Shown: positions 42,497 to 52,881 of the stretch, piece after piece
Numbering within the stretch: position 1 is the stretch's first letter
How the letters are laid out: the number at the start of each line of letters is the position of its first letter
Assembly (NCBI RefSeq): GCF_033568475.1
Contig: NW_027331833.1
Coordinates: forward strand, 1,798,001 to 1,862,000
Direction: 5' to 3'
DNA length: 64,000 nt
From: Henckelia pumila
Taxonomy: Eukaryota > Streptophyta > Magnoliopsida > Lamiales > Gesneriaceae
Position numbers and translations under genes: made by a program
The notes under the pieces: generated by a model
What the model saw: only the letters and a program-made list of their open reading frames with translations
What the model was told of the DNA's origin: nothing
Databases searched by the model: none

Positions 42497-43400
42497 TCAC
42501 AAAACAGAATGAATGCATGCATGAAAAATGCCTAAAGATCCTAAAGATGCACATGCATGAAAAGGTGTTGTCGCAGGGTGTTGGAAACACTCCAGACAAC
42601 ATCTCAATTCTGTATATAATGCACACAAACTGAGAGACTTCCTTAGATTGAAAAATCTCTCGAAATATAATGCTTTGGTGAAAATATCAGCTAATTGGTT
42701 ATCAGTTCTAATAAACTCAATACAGATCATGCCTTTCTCGACCAAATTTCTAATGAAGTGATGTCAAATGTCTATGTGTTTGGTTCGAGAGTGTTGTACT
42801 GGATTTTTGCATATATCAATAACGCTTGAATTGTCACAGTACATACAACTAAACATGATATATAGCCCAGTAGCACAAAAAACAAGATACTTTCAATTAT
42901 GCTTCTGTAGAGGGTGTTGTCAACACCTTCGACAACATCTTCCCTCGACAGTTTTTCACTTGACCTCATCGGTGTATGCATGTGTTTATAATTTTCATTC
43001 AAATACTTTTTCACAAAATTTCTAGCATACTGTATTTGACACACAAAAATTCCACCATGCATTTGTTTCACTTGCAATCCCAAGAAATAACTCAATTCAC
43101 CAACCATACTTATCTCAAAAGTAGACGACAAGCACTTCACAAATTCATCAACAAAATTTTTACAAGAAGCACAAAAGATTACGTCATCCATATAAACTTG
43201 GCAAATAAGAATATTACCTTGAGACTTTTGCACAAACAATGTCTTACATACCTCACCACTTTTGAATCCAAGATTGAGCAAGTATTTGATTAATCTTCCA
43301 TACCATGCACGTGGTGCTTGCTACAATCCATACAGTGCCAACCTTTTTGGGTTCACTGTTTGACACAAAACACGAAAAACTTACCTGTGAAAATGTGGTG
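42497..43400 (-). pseudogene. Copia reverse transcriptase and RNase H remnant
   Basis: Recognisable parts on the minus strand are QAPRAWYGRLIKYLL, LICQVYMDDVIF (the YxDD catalytic box), ELSYFLGLQVKQM and YARNFVKKY. The RNase H end follows: RTKHIDI, a TGA in place of Arg, [17 protein letters not shown] and [12 protein letters not shown]. There are frame changes between the RT and RNase H parts and an in-frame TAG before QAPRAW. The first half of RT and the catalytic centre of RNase H are not found. The dyad motif at 42913-42939 falls inside this region. Confidence 0.85.
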
Positions 43401-43586
43401 CACATGCAAATTAGTCCAACCATCTTTCGATAATCCACATATTCTTTCCTTCGGGTTTGCATATCTCCATGCACATCTCCAACGACTTCACTGTCTTCAT
43501 CCTCATTTTCAGCAGTGGACTGTTCAATTTTTGTTTCTGGAGATTCTGTAGGAGGTGTTGTCACAGGTGTTGGCAACACTCCTTGG

Positions 43587-45350
43587 TCAAAATCTGAATT
43601 TCCAGAATTCCAACAGATCATCAACTTCATCCTCAGCTATTTTCTTCTTTAGATCTCTAACAGCATCAAACTTAATTAAATTCTTCAAAGTATTGAAGTT
43701 TTCATGTCCCAACTTTTGATGCCAAATGTTAAATTCATCCATCTTTGTATGTGTACAAGTCATCTCTTCTCCAAGTTGATAGCGATTATCAAATGACCTC
43801 GTACCTGTAATAACACACATGTTAGAACTATCAAACACTTTGCATGATTTCTTATCAAACTGCACAAGCAAATTATCATCACAAAGTTGGCTAATGCTTA
43901 TTAAATTTGCAGTCAGTCCTTCAACATGTAGCACATTGCAAGGTTTAGGCAAATCAGCAACATCCAGTGTGCCTTTTCCTACGATATTTCCTTGTGAACC
44001 TCCTTCATAAGTCACTTTCCAACTTTTCAGTTCAACATAATCTGTGAGAAATATCCTAGAACCTGTCATATGGTGTGAGCTACCACTATCAAAGTACCAA
44101 GCACCTGAAACATTAGTTTTCGAAGCAGTATAAATCATATAGCAGTGAATATCAGCTTTTGGTACCCAAACCTGTCTTACAGTAGATCTGTTTCTAGAGA
44201 TATTGTGGAAAGGTGTTGGCAACACCTTAGGCAACACCTTCGGTGCAAATCTATGTCTGTATTCTTCATGCAGCTTAAAACAGTATGGTTTGATATGACC
44301 AGGTCTATGACAGTAATGACAAACATACTTACCTTTCCTTCTGGGCTTTACAGGAGCAGTAGGATGTGGCTTTGGTTTTGGAGGATCGGTTGTTGTGACA
44401 TTTTCTGTTAAGCTTCCTGGACAGCTATTTTCTTTGACAAACACAGGAGCTTTTGAACATTCACCAACCTCAAATTTACTGTTTTCAAAACCTAGTCCAC
44501 CCTTACCATCTTTTTCCATCATGAGCAAAGAATCAAGCTTGGTTGTGCTTGAATTGAATTTAGCCAGTGTAGCCTTAGCTTTCATGAGTTCATCCTTAAC
44601 CTGACTTAATTCCAGATCCTTCTTACTCAGCATAACTTCAAGTCTTGATATATCAGCCTTCATATCAGAATTTTCTCTTGAAAGAATAGCATTCGTTTTA
44701 TTCCTTTCAATCCAGTCAGCATGTAGCTCTTCAAATTGCACTTGTACATCTTCCAGATACATTCTTTCATTATCTACATCAGAATTACACACATTATCAG
44801 CAGTTGAAGAATTTAAACATACTGACCTTTGGGAGATGTTGCGGCCAGGTGTGGCAACACCTGCGGCAACACCTAAAGGATTGACTTGAAACTTTTTTTT
44901 GCTTTCCAATAGGGCAGATAGGGCAGTGTGGCTTTCTTCCCCTGTCTGTTCTTCATCTTTTTCAGATTCTTCATCACACAAAGATTCATTCATCCCTTTT
45001 CGAACCGTATTTGCACATTCATTGTCATAATGACCATAGCCTTGACATTCATGACATTGAACCGTGTCAATATTCTTTGCAGTAGGCTCTTTCTTTCCTT
45101 CCAGCATAAGTTGAGGCTTTTGAAGATCAGGAAACTTCCTTTGTGATTGATCAGACCCGCCTATTTTCAGAGTTTTGTTAGCAGCCGGAAAAAGTGGAGC
45201 TTTGAGTTTCTGATCGGTCTTCTTTGTCTCCCTCATCTTCTTCAGATAATCACCAAACTTCTTTGTGATGAGTGACAACGAGTCATCTCCCAAATCCGAT
45301 TCAAAGACTTCTTGAGGTTTGAAAAATGAGTTTGCTGTTGTTGAATCCAT
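43587..45350 (-). CDS. Copia Gag-protease polyprotein, truncated before integrase
   Basis: An open frame of 587 residues starts MDSTTANSF directly after the primer-binding site. It has a Gag CCHC knuckle CHECQGYGHYDNEC near 98-111, then a coiled-coil-like stretch with LSREN, SRLEVMLSKKD and ELSQVKDELMKAKA. A second knuckle, CHYCHRPGHIKPYC, follows, then the aspartic protease DSGSSHHMTG near 415-424 and the pre-integrase zone (WHQKLGHENFNTL). It ends DDLLEFWKFRF. The integrase catalytic core that should follow is absent; the next recognisable text (43260-43560) belongs to the linker just before RT. The frame carries two dyad-motif copies, which translate as VLPKVLPTP and GVAAGVATP. The protease motif looks intact. 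Confidence 0.88.
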   Translation of the reverse strand: MDSTTANSFFKPQEVFESDLGDDSLSLITKKFGDYLKKMRETKKTDQKLKAPLFPAANKTLKIGGSDQSQRKFPDLQKPQLMLEGKKEPTAKNIDTVQCHECQGYGHYDNECANTVRKGMNESLCDEESEKDEEQTGEESHTALSALLESKKKFQVNPLGVAAGVATPGRNISQRSVCLNSSTADNVCNSDVDNERMYLEDVQVQFEELHADWIERNKTNAILSRENSDMKADISRLEVMLSKKDLELSQVKDELMKAKATLAKFNSSTTKLDSLLMMEKDGKGGLGFENSKFEVGECSKAPVFVKENSCPGSLTENVTTTDPPKPKPHPTAPVKPRRKGKYVCHYCHRPGHIKPYCFKLHEEYRHRFAPKVLPKVLPTPFHNISRNRSTVRQVWVPKADIHCYMIYTASKTNVSGAWYFDSGSSHHMTGSRIFLTDYVELKSWKVTYEGGSQGNIVGKGTLDVADLPKPCNVLHVEGLTANLISISQLCDDNLLVQFDKKSCKVFDSSNMCVITGTRSFDNRYQLGEEMTCTHTKMDEFNIWHQKLGHENFNTLKNLIKFDAVRDLKKKIAEDEVDDLLEFWKFRF

Positions 45351-45400
45351 AATATTCCTGAAAAAATAATCCAGAATCAGCTCTTAGTGTATCAAGAGTA

Positions 45401-45413
45401 GGCTCTGATACCA
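45401..45413 (-). promoter_or_regulatory. tRNA-iMet primer-binding site
   Basis: On the minus strand it reads tggtatcagagcc, two bases inside the 5' LTR boundary at 45416. It is complementary to the 3' end of initiator tRNA-Met and fixes the element's orientation. Confidence 0.93.
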
Positions 45414-45415
45414 CT

Positions 45416-46614
45416 TGTAAGGGATATCATGGTTCATAAAAATTATCAGAATCAGATGTTGTCACTAGGTGTTGACAACATCCTACTCAACATGCAGCGG
45501 AAATATTAAAACGTGAATAGTAACAACAAACTAACAGTAAACCAACAATAAAAATAATCAAGAGTAAATATGCACAATTACTAAAGTAATAAAAAGTTGC
45601 ACATACAAACAGATTCAGATGTTGTCACAAGGTGTTGACAACATCTTCAATAACACCTTGATTAACATGCATCAGAATTTTTGAAAGCATGAATAAAATA
45701 AATAAGCAACCAAATAAATCAGACTCGGATTTTTAAGCAAGAGTATCAGCGCCTCAGGGCAAAACTTTCACTAGAAAATATTCAAAGAGTTTTACAAACC
45801 CTAAAACTAGTGAATTATTTCAAAAATCAATTTTCTCAAAACATGTGAGAAAATAAATAAATAAAAACAACTCCCTTAAAAGTCTACTGAAAGTAGAACA
45901 AGAAAACTCAAGAAAGGAGTTGATCTGAGATGCCCAAACACGAGAGCAACACAATCTTCGATCAACAATCTTCAAGTGCTCTCAAAACTACAAGGCATCT
46001 ACGAACAATAAATTCAGCAAATTGACAAGAACTCTTCAGCGCGAAAGCACTCCAGAAAGTCGAGTTCTGTCATCTACGTTCAAGCTCTATTTTTTTCTGC
46101 ACGCTCAAATCCTCATCTACGGCTTGATCTCTCTTTTCTGCGCTCTCTCTCGTTTTTTTCAAGCCGCCTCAATCTCTACGTTCTTTCTTCTATTTAAGCG
46201 TGTCAGCTTATCTCCAAAAAGACTTGATCATATTTTCTTTCAAACTTGAACCAATTTACAAAGATAAGGAAATAATATTAAGTTAGGAGATAAATATATA
46301 TTATGATAAGTGCATAATATCTCCTACAAAATAATCAAGTAAATATTTAAGCTCTTTAAGATATATGAATATCTTATTCTATAATAAAAAATTCCTATTT
46401 AAAATATCTCAAACACTTAGATAGGAAAAAATATCAATCCAATAAATCATATTTTAAATCTAGGAATATTATATTATCTCAATTCAAATCAAAACTATTC
46501 CTAGTTTAAAATATATATAACACAATATTAACTAACAATCCTAGAAAGGCAAAACACATTAATACAATCTTTCAAAACATGGAAAGATATCAAAGGAATA
46601 ATTAATTCATTTCA
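45416..46614 (-). repeat. 5' LTR of the Sirevirus-like element
   Basis: 1199 bp, partner of 38323-39533. It lacks a 12-bp stretch (around 'aaaatactcttg') that the other LTR has, and carries dyad-motif copies at 45455-45494 and 45618-45657. Confidence 0.93.
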
Positions 46615-46619
46615 TAAAC

Positions 46620-47717
46620 TATTTAGAGACGACACAATATCAGGGTTTACTAGTGACATTTCATCATACTTAACTACTAGTTGATCGGAGATCATGTGAG
46701 ATGCAAGTTTATCGAAAAATACCAATAGCTTCTAGTAGTTGCTAGGCCGCTGATACGGTTGCTGCATTGCAACCCGAAGAAGTTATAGCACGAGTAACGA
46801 GTCAGTTGATAATAATTATCATAATTTAATATAAATAGTTTTGTAATTCAAACTAGCATTCTCTCATTTCTTGCTCAATTCTCTCTCTTATTGATTTATT
46901 TTCTTAAAAAACTATCGATCTCAAATTCTCTCTTGTATCAACCGCATATTGGTCTCGACCAACCAAATTCATCACACCAAAGGTGTTGAATTTGTTCTTT
47001 GTGATCCTTTTGTCCCTTTTTTAATGTCCATGCGGAACAACAAATAAATTCTCCTCACATAGATCATATATATACATGTCAAAGCATTTATCCAAATCCT
47101 TGTAAATCAAGTGAATGTCATCTCTTCTAAATTTGTAGAAGCTACGATTTATTGCGTCTTCGCCCAAAAAAGTCACCCATGCATGCCATATATTACGAGA
47201 AGGCAATGGGTTTGTTTACTCACGTCGAAGAGAAATTCTCCGGGTTTGGGCTGGTCCTCCTGAACTTGGGTCGGATCTGCTCGGACCCACCTTTAGAACT
47301 TGGGCTGGACCTGGCCGTTTCTCATGAAATTTTGCGAACATGGATTGGCCCACTAAGTAAACTTATAACCATTCATGAAACTAGGCCCCTTTTCCATGGC
47401 TTGGTTCCAAATCTAGGTCTAGGTTGGGACCATGTTTGCTTATCTAAACATAAATGTCAGGCAGTCCTCAAGTGAGATAGATGTTGGGTTGGGTTGCCCG
47501 ACAATTATAGTAGGTTGGGCCGCTGACCCACCAACCTGCACGAGCCCATTTGATATGTTGAGGACTTCGGGCCAAGTGATTGGAATTCGTCTTATCTATT
47601 TCAAGCCAAAGTAAAAAGGTGCCTTTTGCAACCAACATATATTGTAAAAGTACAATAATAAATTAGCAACATAACTGACATAAAAAACATTGAGATGGAG
47701 TTATATATATAGATGAC
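46620..47717. other. Spacer between two mobile elements
   Basis: No gene is supported. An open frame at 47152-47475 is rich in 'gggctgg' and 'cggaccc' words and looks like eroded repeat DNA. AT-rich text at 46800-46960 with ctctctctt runs may be part of an old LTR, but I found no partner. Confidence 0.4.
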
Positions 47718-47874
47718 TTTTCAGCTGCCCAACAAAATTTTTCCGACTCTTCCCCGACAACTAAAACCCGATACCGGGTTTTAGTTGTTTTTTTTATTTT
47801 TCGCATAACTAAAACACGGTACCGAGTTTTAGTTGTCGGGGACGAGTTGGACATCATTGGTTGGGCAACTAAAA
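47718..47874. mobile_element. Fold-back MITE with internal palindromes
   Basis: Arms of about 50 bp pair 'cagctgcccaac...ccccgacaactaaaac' with 'gttttagttgtcgggg...ttgggcaact'. Inside each arm a further palindrome occurs, 'aaaacccgataccgggtttt' on the left and 'aaaacacggtaccgagtttt' on the right. No target-site duplication could be secured in the AT-rich flanks. Confidence 0.65.
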
Positions 47875-48127
47875 ATTTCTATATATATATATATATATAA
47901 AAAAATATGCAGGGAAAGCATCAACAACAAGAATTCACACACAACAAACGAATGCATAAATGTCGATAAGATCATAGTAAAAAGACGAGTGCCACAAAAA
48001 CCAAGAAGACAATATTCAGGTGGTTGCATAATCCTCAAAAAATCCCAAAAAATAAAACTTGGGGTGGAGATTGTATTTTAGTAGAACTAATGAGCACCCC
48101 TAGCCATCAGTTTTTATGTCTGAAAAC

Positions 48128-48482
48128 TAGGGATGACAAATTTTTCCGCGGGTTTGGAGGGGTGTTATCGGGTTTGGGGATTTTTTAAAATCCCCCAAGT
48201 TGATTGGGGCGGGTATGGGGATGCTATACCCATCTTCGAACCCGCCCCGATAGACCCGATAATAATAAAATTAATAGTAATAATTTTAATAATATTTAAA
48301 ATTTAGTTTCAAAACGAAATTATTTCTAATATTCCATTTTTTCATTTGTAATATACTAATATTTATCATTTATTTTGTATTAATTATTAGATTCTACAGT
48401 TTTCAATGATCAAAGGTTTGACAATGATTCTGATATAGATGTAAGTAATAAGTTTTTTTGTCATCGTATTAAAGTATTTTAA

Positions 48483-48550
<68 letters not shown>

Positions 48551-49155
48551 CTCTATCTTATAATTATTAGGAGTCGGAGTCACACACTAACAGCTAAATT
48601 GAGTGATGTAGTAATTTCATGGAGCATTGAGTGTTGTGACATAATAGAGAAGAAAGTAATTTCATGATGGTGATGCTAGTTATGAATTTTATCTTTTCTG
48701 TTTATTGAATCATGAATTATTAATGTTATGTTTATATTGTTTAAGTAATATTAGTTTTTTTTTGTTATTATGTATGTCATTGAATTTTTATATCTGCAAC
48801 AGTTGCATTTTCGCTACATGCATTGAGTTTTTAATTTTAGTGTAATATTAGTGTTTTGTTATAATTTGCATTTTTTTCTTTTCATTTTTGAGAATAATTG
48901 AAATTTGAATATTTCAAACGTAGGTGGGTACGTGGATTTAATCCCCACGGGTTCAGGGATCAACCCCCATCCCCGCCCCATTTTCATCTCTATAGTGGGG
49001 ATGTGGACGGGGATGAAGGTTTAATTCCCGTGGGAATGGGTTCGAGGATTCCCCGATTACGTTGAAGCGGGGATGGGGATGAGGGTGGGTTTTAGTTTTG
49101 GGGACGGGGATGGGGACGAAAAACCTGTCCCCGCCCCTCCCCATTGTCATTCCTA
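48128..49155. mobile_element. hAT-type MITE with long AT microsatellite core
   Basis: The ends TAGGGATGACAAA and its inverse TTGTCATTCCTA have a perfect 8-bp duplication, ctgaaaac, at 48120-48127 and 49156-49163. Subterminal regions repeat 'ggggatgggg' and 'ccccgcccc' words. An AT dinucleotide run of about 57 bp lies at 48490-48547. The short frame rich in His-Pro on the minus strand comes from the subterminal repeat. The right end is only about 20 bp beyond the stop codon of the gene at 49175. Confidence 0.92.
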
Positions 49156-49174
49156 CTGAAAACCTTGTCACTCC

Positions 49175-50501
49175 TTATTCCGGTGCTTGTAGACATTTTT
49201 GAATAATGTGCTTTCTTTTCGGCCCGTAAGAAATTCTTGTGGAATTATTTGGATCTTCTGCAAGCACATTCAGATCAAATGCATGCGTCAAGCGGCCTTC
49301 CATTCCATGGGACGAGGAGGCCTCAACATGCGATGCTATGTCAATAAGAATTGGATCTTGGATAAATACGAAGAATATATAAGAAGCTAGAAATCAGTGG
49401 ATATATGTACTTACAAATAAGGTGGGTAGAAATATTTGCCTCCCAGGCAAAGACATTAGCAGAATCTTGCATTTTATTCGCAAGCATGTAATTGAGCATG
49501 AACTTATGAAGCTTGCAACACATATATTTATTACAACTTAAACGTACTAAAAACGAAAAAAAAAATAGGAACTCACATCTCTCTGCTCTCACAGTTTTCC
49601 CAGTTTTCAGCCATCCTGAAAAGAAGAAATGGGATGAGTAAGAATTATTGATAAAAAACCTTGCTATTTAATCGATCTCACAACACATTATTCACTCCAA
49701 TTACTCTATGATTACAACCACGCACAACAACAGAACTCATGAAAATCTTGATCAACACCAACTCAAGAAATAATAGAGTAATATGAAGACGTGGTTCAAC
49801 AGCAGAACTGAAAATCTTGATCACTATCAACTCAAGCAATAACATTATGCCAGTATTCACTCCAATTACTCTATGATTCCAACCACGCACAATAGCAGAA
49901 CTCATGAAAATCTTGATCAACACCAATTCAAGAAATAATAGAGTAATATGAAGACGTGGTTCGACATGCACAACAGCAGAACTGAAAATCTTGATCACCA
50001 ACTCAAGCAATAACATTATGCCAGTATTCACTCCAATTACTCTATGATTCCAACCACGCACAACATCAGAACTCATGAAAATCTTGATCAACATCAACTC
50101 AAGAAATAACAGAGTAATATGAAGATGTGGTTCGGCATGCACAACAGCAGAACTGAAAATCTTGATCACCATCAACTCAAGCAAGAATATTATGCCAAAA
50201 ATTATACAAGATAGCATTTGAATATAACTCAAATAGATCACAGACGATTTAGGGAGAGGGAACTCAATTCAACATCTGTATACAGTATACACAAAGTTAT
50301 AATCATCACAGAATCAGTCAAATACAAGCAGATACATGAACGAGAAGACATTAGAGATTCACCTACTGATCTTCTACTATTTGAGTTATATTCCCGATGA
50401 ATCTCGGTCATTGCTTGTTTCTGAGTAATCGTATCCAAGAGGATCCCTTTGTTGTGTTTTGTCGAACTGATGAACTGCCCGTAACGAACTTCTCGTTGCA
50501 T
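49175..50501 (-). CDS. Small four-exon gene model of unknown function
   Basis: Proposed exons on the minus strand are 50363-50501, 49593-49615, 49415-49511 and 49175-49356, with GT-AG borders and compatible phases, giving 146 residues. Exon 1 starts MQREVRYGQFISSTKHNKGI. Exon 3 encodes LHKFMLNYMLANKMQDSANV and exon 4 ends RKHIIQKCLQAPE before TAA. The join of exons 3 and 4 (THLI-Y-PILIDIASHVEA) is the strongest part, because an open 60-codon last exon, phase and splice sites all agree. The 23-bp second exon is the weakest; other donors give stops. Near the C-terminus AFDLNVLAED contains a DLN-type motif that in other plant proteins can act as a repression (EAR-like) motif, a possibility only. 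I do not recognise the family. A tandem repeat fills intron 1, a hAT MITE abuts the stop and a Gypsy element sits 69 bp upstream of the ATG, so expression may be impaired. Confidence 0.5.
49691..50197. repeat. Three-unit ~168-bp tandem repeat in intron 1 of the small gene
   Basis: Units begin at about 49691, 49856 and 50027 with 'ttcactccaattactctatg' and run about 165-171 bp. Each unit is itself two related halves, one with 'cagaactcatgaaaatcttg' and one with 'cagaactgaaaatcttgatc'. The array stays open on the minus strand as a 187-codon hydrophobic frame (repeating IKIFMSS and LLFLEL), because each unit length is a multiple of three. Confidence 0.9.
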
Positions 50502-50569
50502 TTTTTAACGGCTATTTCACATTGGGCTTTCTGAACTCCAAGTAAGAATTTGGGCTTGGCCACGAGAAC

Positions 50570-52543
50570 TGTAAGGCCCGGGATTATTTAATTTTAATCC
50601 GAGAATATTTAATTTGGGAATATTTAGAGTTTAGAATTAAATTCTAATATTCTTAAATGAATAAGGATTGAAATTGAATTAAATCACTTTTCCGGGGAAT
50701 GAATTGCAAATAGCTAAAAGTTCAGGGACTAAACTGCAATTTAGCCATATATATCTTAATTTCCACTTGATTTATATCTTATTACACGTGAAAGCCATCA
50801 AAATTAAAGGGAATAGGCAGAAGACTCGGCTGAACCATCTTCAACACCATTTTTGATCCGAAAAAGCTTCGATAACTCGCGCTCCGGTTGTCAGAAATTC
50901 CAGATAAATATATATCTGCGATCACAGCTCCGAGACCTTCGATTTGGTACATGTTTTATTCACATATCTCAGATTTTATTTTTATGTGAAAGATGGAAAA
51001 TTATGATTTTATCATATATGCGTATATCAGCTGTACCGATCGTGTATTCGCAGACGGTTCGGAAAAAGACTGTCGTTCGGATTTTATATGAATTTGGGAA
51101 GAATAATTCGAACACTACCATGTTTGATTGATACTGATTTTTATGGTAATGAGATGATATGTTAGAGATTATAAGTTATCTGGATTGTTGGATTGATTTG
51201 GATATTGTTTGGATTGCCGGTTTTAGCCGTTATGCCGTCGATTTGCAAAATGTCAAGACTTTGATATTGTTGATTGAACGAAGCATGGTTTGAATGGCAT
51301 CTGATCTTGTTAGTTATTCGATATGTAATTTATCAGCTTTCTATCGAAGTTGCCGAAATCGAGATCTCCGAGTCAAACCGAGAAGGATTTGAAGCAAGGT
51401 TTGCTAGCATTTGCACTTGAGATTGAGTTGAGAAGTGGAGCAACCTTTTGATATGAATTTTCATTGATGTACTTGCAGATTTGAAGTACTTTCAGACGTG
51501 ACATAGAAAGGTATAAATGACAGCAAATCCAGATGGGATAGAACGCTTGAAATAGCTTTCATTTCAAGTATTCCCATGTCAATCACATACTTGTTTCTTT
51601 ATATTTCTTATGTGATTATTTGTTTGTACTGCTTTGTTTGCTTATATGCTTAGTTGTTCAAGACGTGTTTTATATCTTTTAATGCATACAGCTTATGTTG
51701 CATTCATCTTGAACTCTAGCCTTAATAGCACAGAGGGCAGCCATCGCCTAGAGTGCAGATGACGTTTGGAGAGCTGTAGTGAGTGGCATGGACTGTAAAT
51801 TTATTTCTAGAGTTAGCTTGACTCATGGCACTGAATATGGATTTATGTTCAGAGCCAGAAGACTCACTATAGTTGTACCAAAGTTAGAGGACTAAAATAC
51901 TTGATGCCGCCTCGAATGGGAGTATCGGTGGTTTGATAGTTATTTTATTCCTCGGGATCCCAAAGAACTAAGTTTTATTGATATCAGCTTGATAGCCTTC
52001 CTTTGCCATTTGCATTGCATTCACGTTTATTATCTCGCGTTTAAAGTTGTTTATACTGGGATTTTATTCTCACCGGAGTTATCCGGCTATTGCTTTGTTT
52101 TGTATGTGTGCATGGCAATAGGTGGGGCAGGAGCTAGTCAGAAAAGACAAGGATAGCTCGAGATAGAGGCATAGCAAGTGAGGACACGGGCTTAAGTAGC
52201 ACGACTTGTACTTTATGTTGTTGAACCATGCTAGATGTGATACAAGAACTTTGTATATTATGGCTTGAATACATGCTAGTTTATGTTTATTATGTTTAGA
52301 AGCTTGTAAGACTTTATAAGATAGCATGTATTTGATTTTGTAGCATGTATAAAAGATTATGACTTGTTTATCCATTCTTTGGCAGCAGATTTTTGATAGC
52401 ATATTCCCCGATCGAGCGAGACCCTGCCTTTTAAAACAAATTTTTTTTTTTATCTCTTGTTTCTTTAATTCTTTTAAGTACTTGTTTAATTGTTAATTAC
52501 AATAAATTGCCCTAAGATAAGATTAGCAACCCGGGTCCCCACA
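50570..52543 (+). repeat. 5' LTR of the Gypsy element
   Basis: 1974 bp, almost identical to 57586-59559. A minus-strand open frame of 107 codons at 52079-52402 is repeated in the other LTR with only a few changes; it has no known domain and I treat it as chance. Confidence 0.96.
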
Positions 52544-52548
52544 ATAGG

Positions 52549-52560
52549 TGGTATCAGAGC
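52549..52560 (+). promoter_or_regulatory. tRNA-iMet primer-binding site
   Basis: tggtatcagagc begins five bases after the 5' LTR and is complementary to the 3' end of initiator tRNA-Met. Confidence 0.95.
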
Positions 52561-52881
52561 ATAAGTTTCTGGATTTAGATAGAAGTTGATGAGCGGGGTA
52601 GTTTGAGTCTGTCTGATTGTTTAATATTGCATGAGAGTACATGTTATATCTGATTATGTGCATTATCTACTAGCATGCTTTATATATAGCAATAATTATG
52701 TGATTGCATGATTATGTGCTTTTATTGCTACTGCATGCTATATATATGCAATTGTATTCCAGAATATCCTTAGTCAGAACCTGAATTCTCATGAGAATGC
52801 ATGAGAATGCTTATCAGAGAAGGATGGAATAAATTTCTGCATATTATATTGTTTATGCACTAATCTGTTTGACAATCAGAT

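Larger units (their letters stand above)
38323..46614 (-). mobile_element. Sirevirus-like Copia retrotransposon, integrase-deleted
   Basis: The full element reads on the minus strand. LTRs of about 1.2 kb (38323-39533 and 45416-46614) begin TGTAAGGGATATC and end TTTCA, and are flanked by a perfect 5-bp duplication, taaac (38318-38322 and 46615-46619). A tRNA-iMet primer-binding site adjoins the 5' LTR and a purine tract adjoins the 3' LTR. The internal order is gag with zinc knuckles, protease, pre-integrase, then reverse transcriptase and RNase H remnants, then about 3 kb of extra sequence with an acidic ORF tail. That extra region and the several purine tracts before the 3' LTR are Sirevirus hallmarks. 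The integrase core is missing and RT/RNase H carry stops, so it cannot move by itself. LTRs differ by around 20 changes plus a 12-bp indel by eye. Confidence 0.92.

Noticed and set aside
47152-47475. 107-codon frame rich in Gly, Leu and Pro
   Set aside because: Text is repetitive 'gggctgg/cggaccc' DNA without a recognisable domain or splice sites.
52079-52402. 107-codon minus-strand frame, repeated at 59095-59418
   Set aside because: It lies wholly within both Gypsy LTRs and owes its conservation to LTR identity. No domain.
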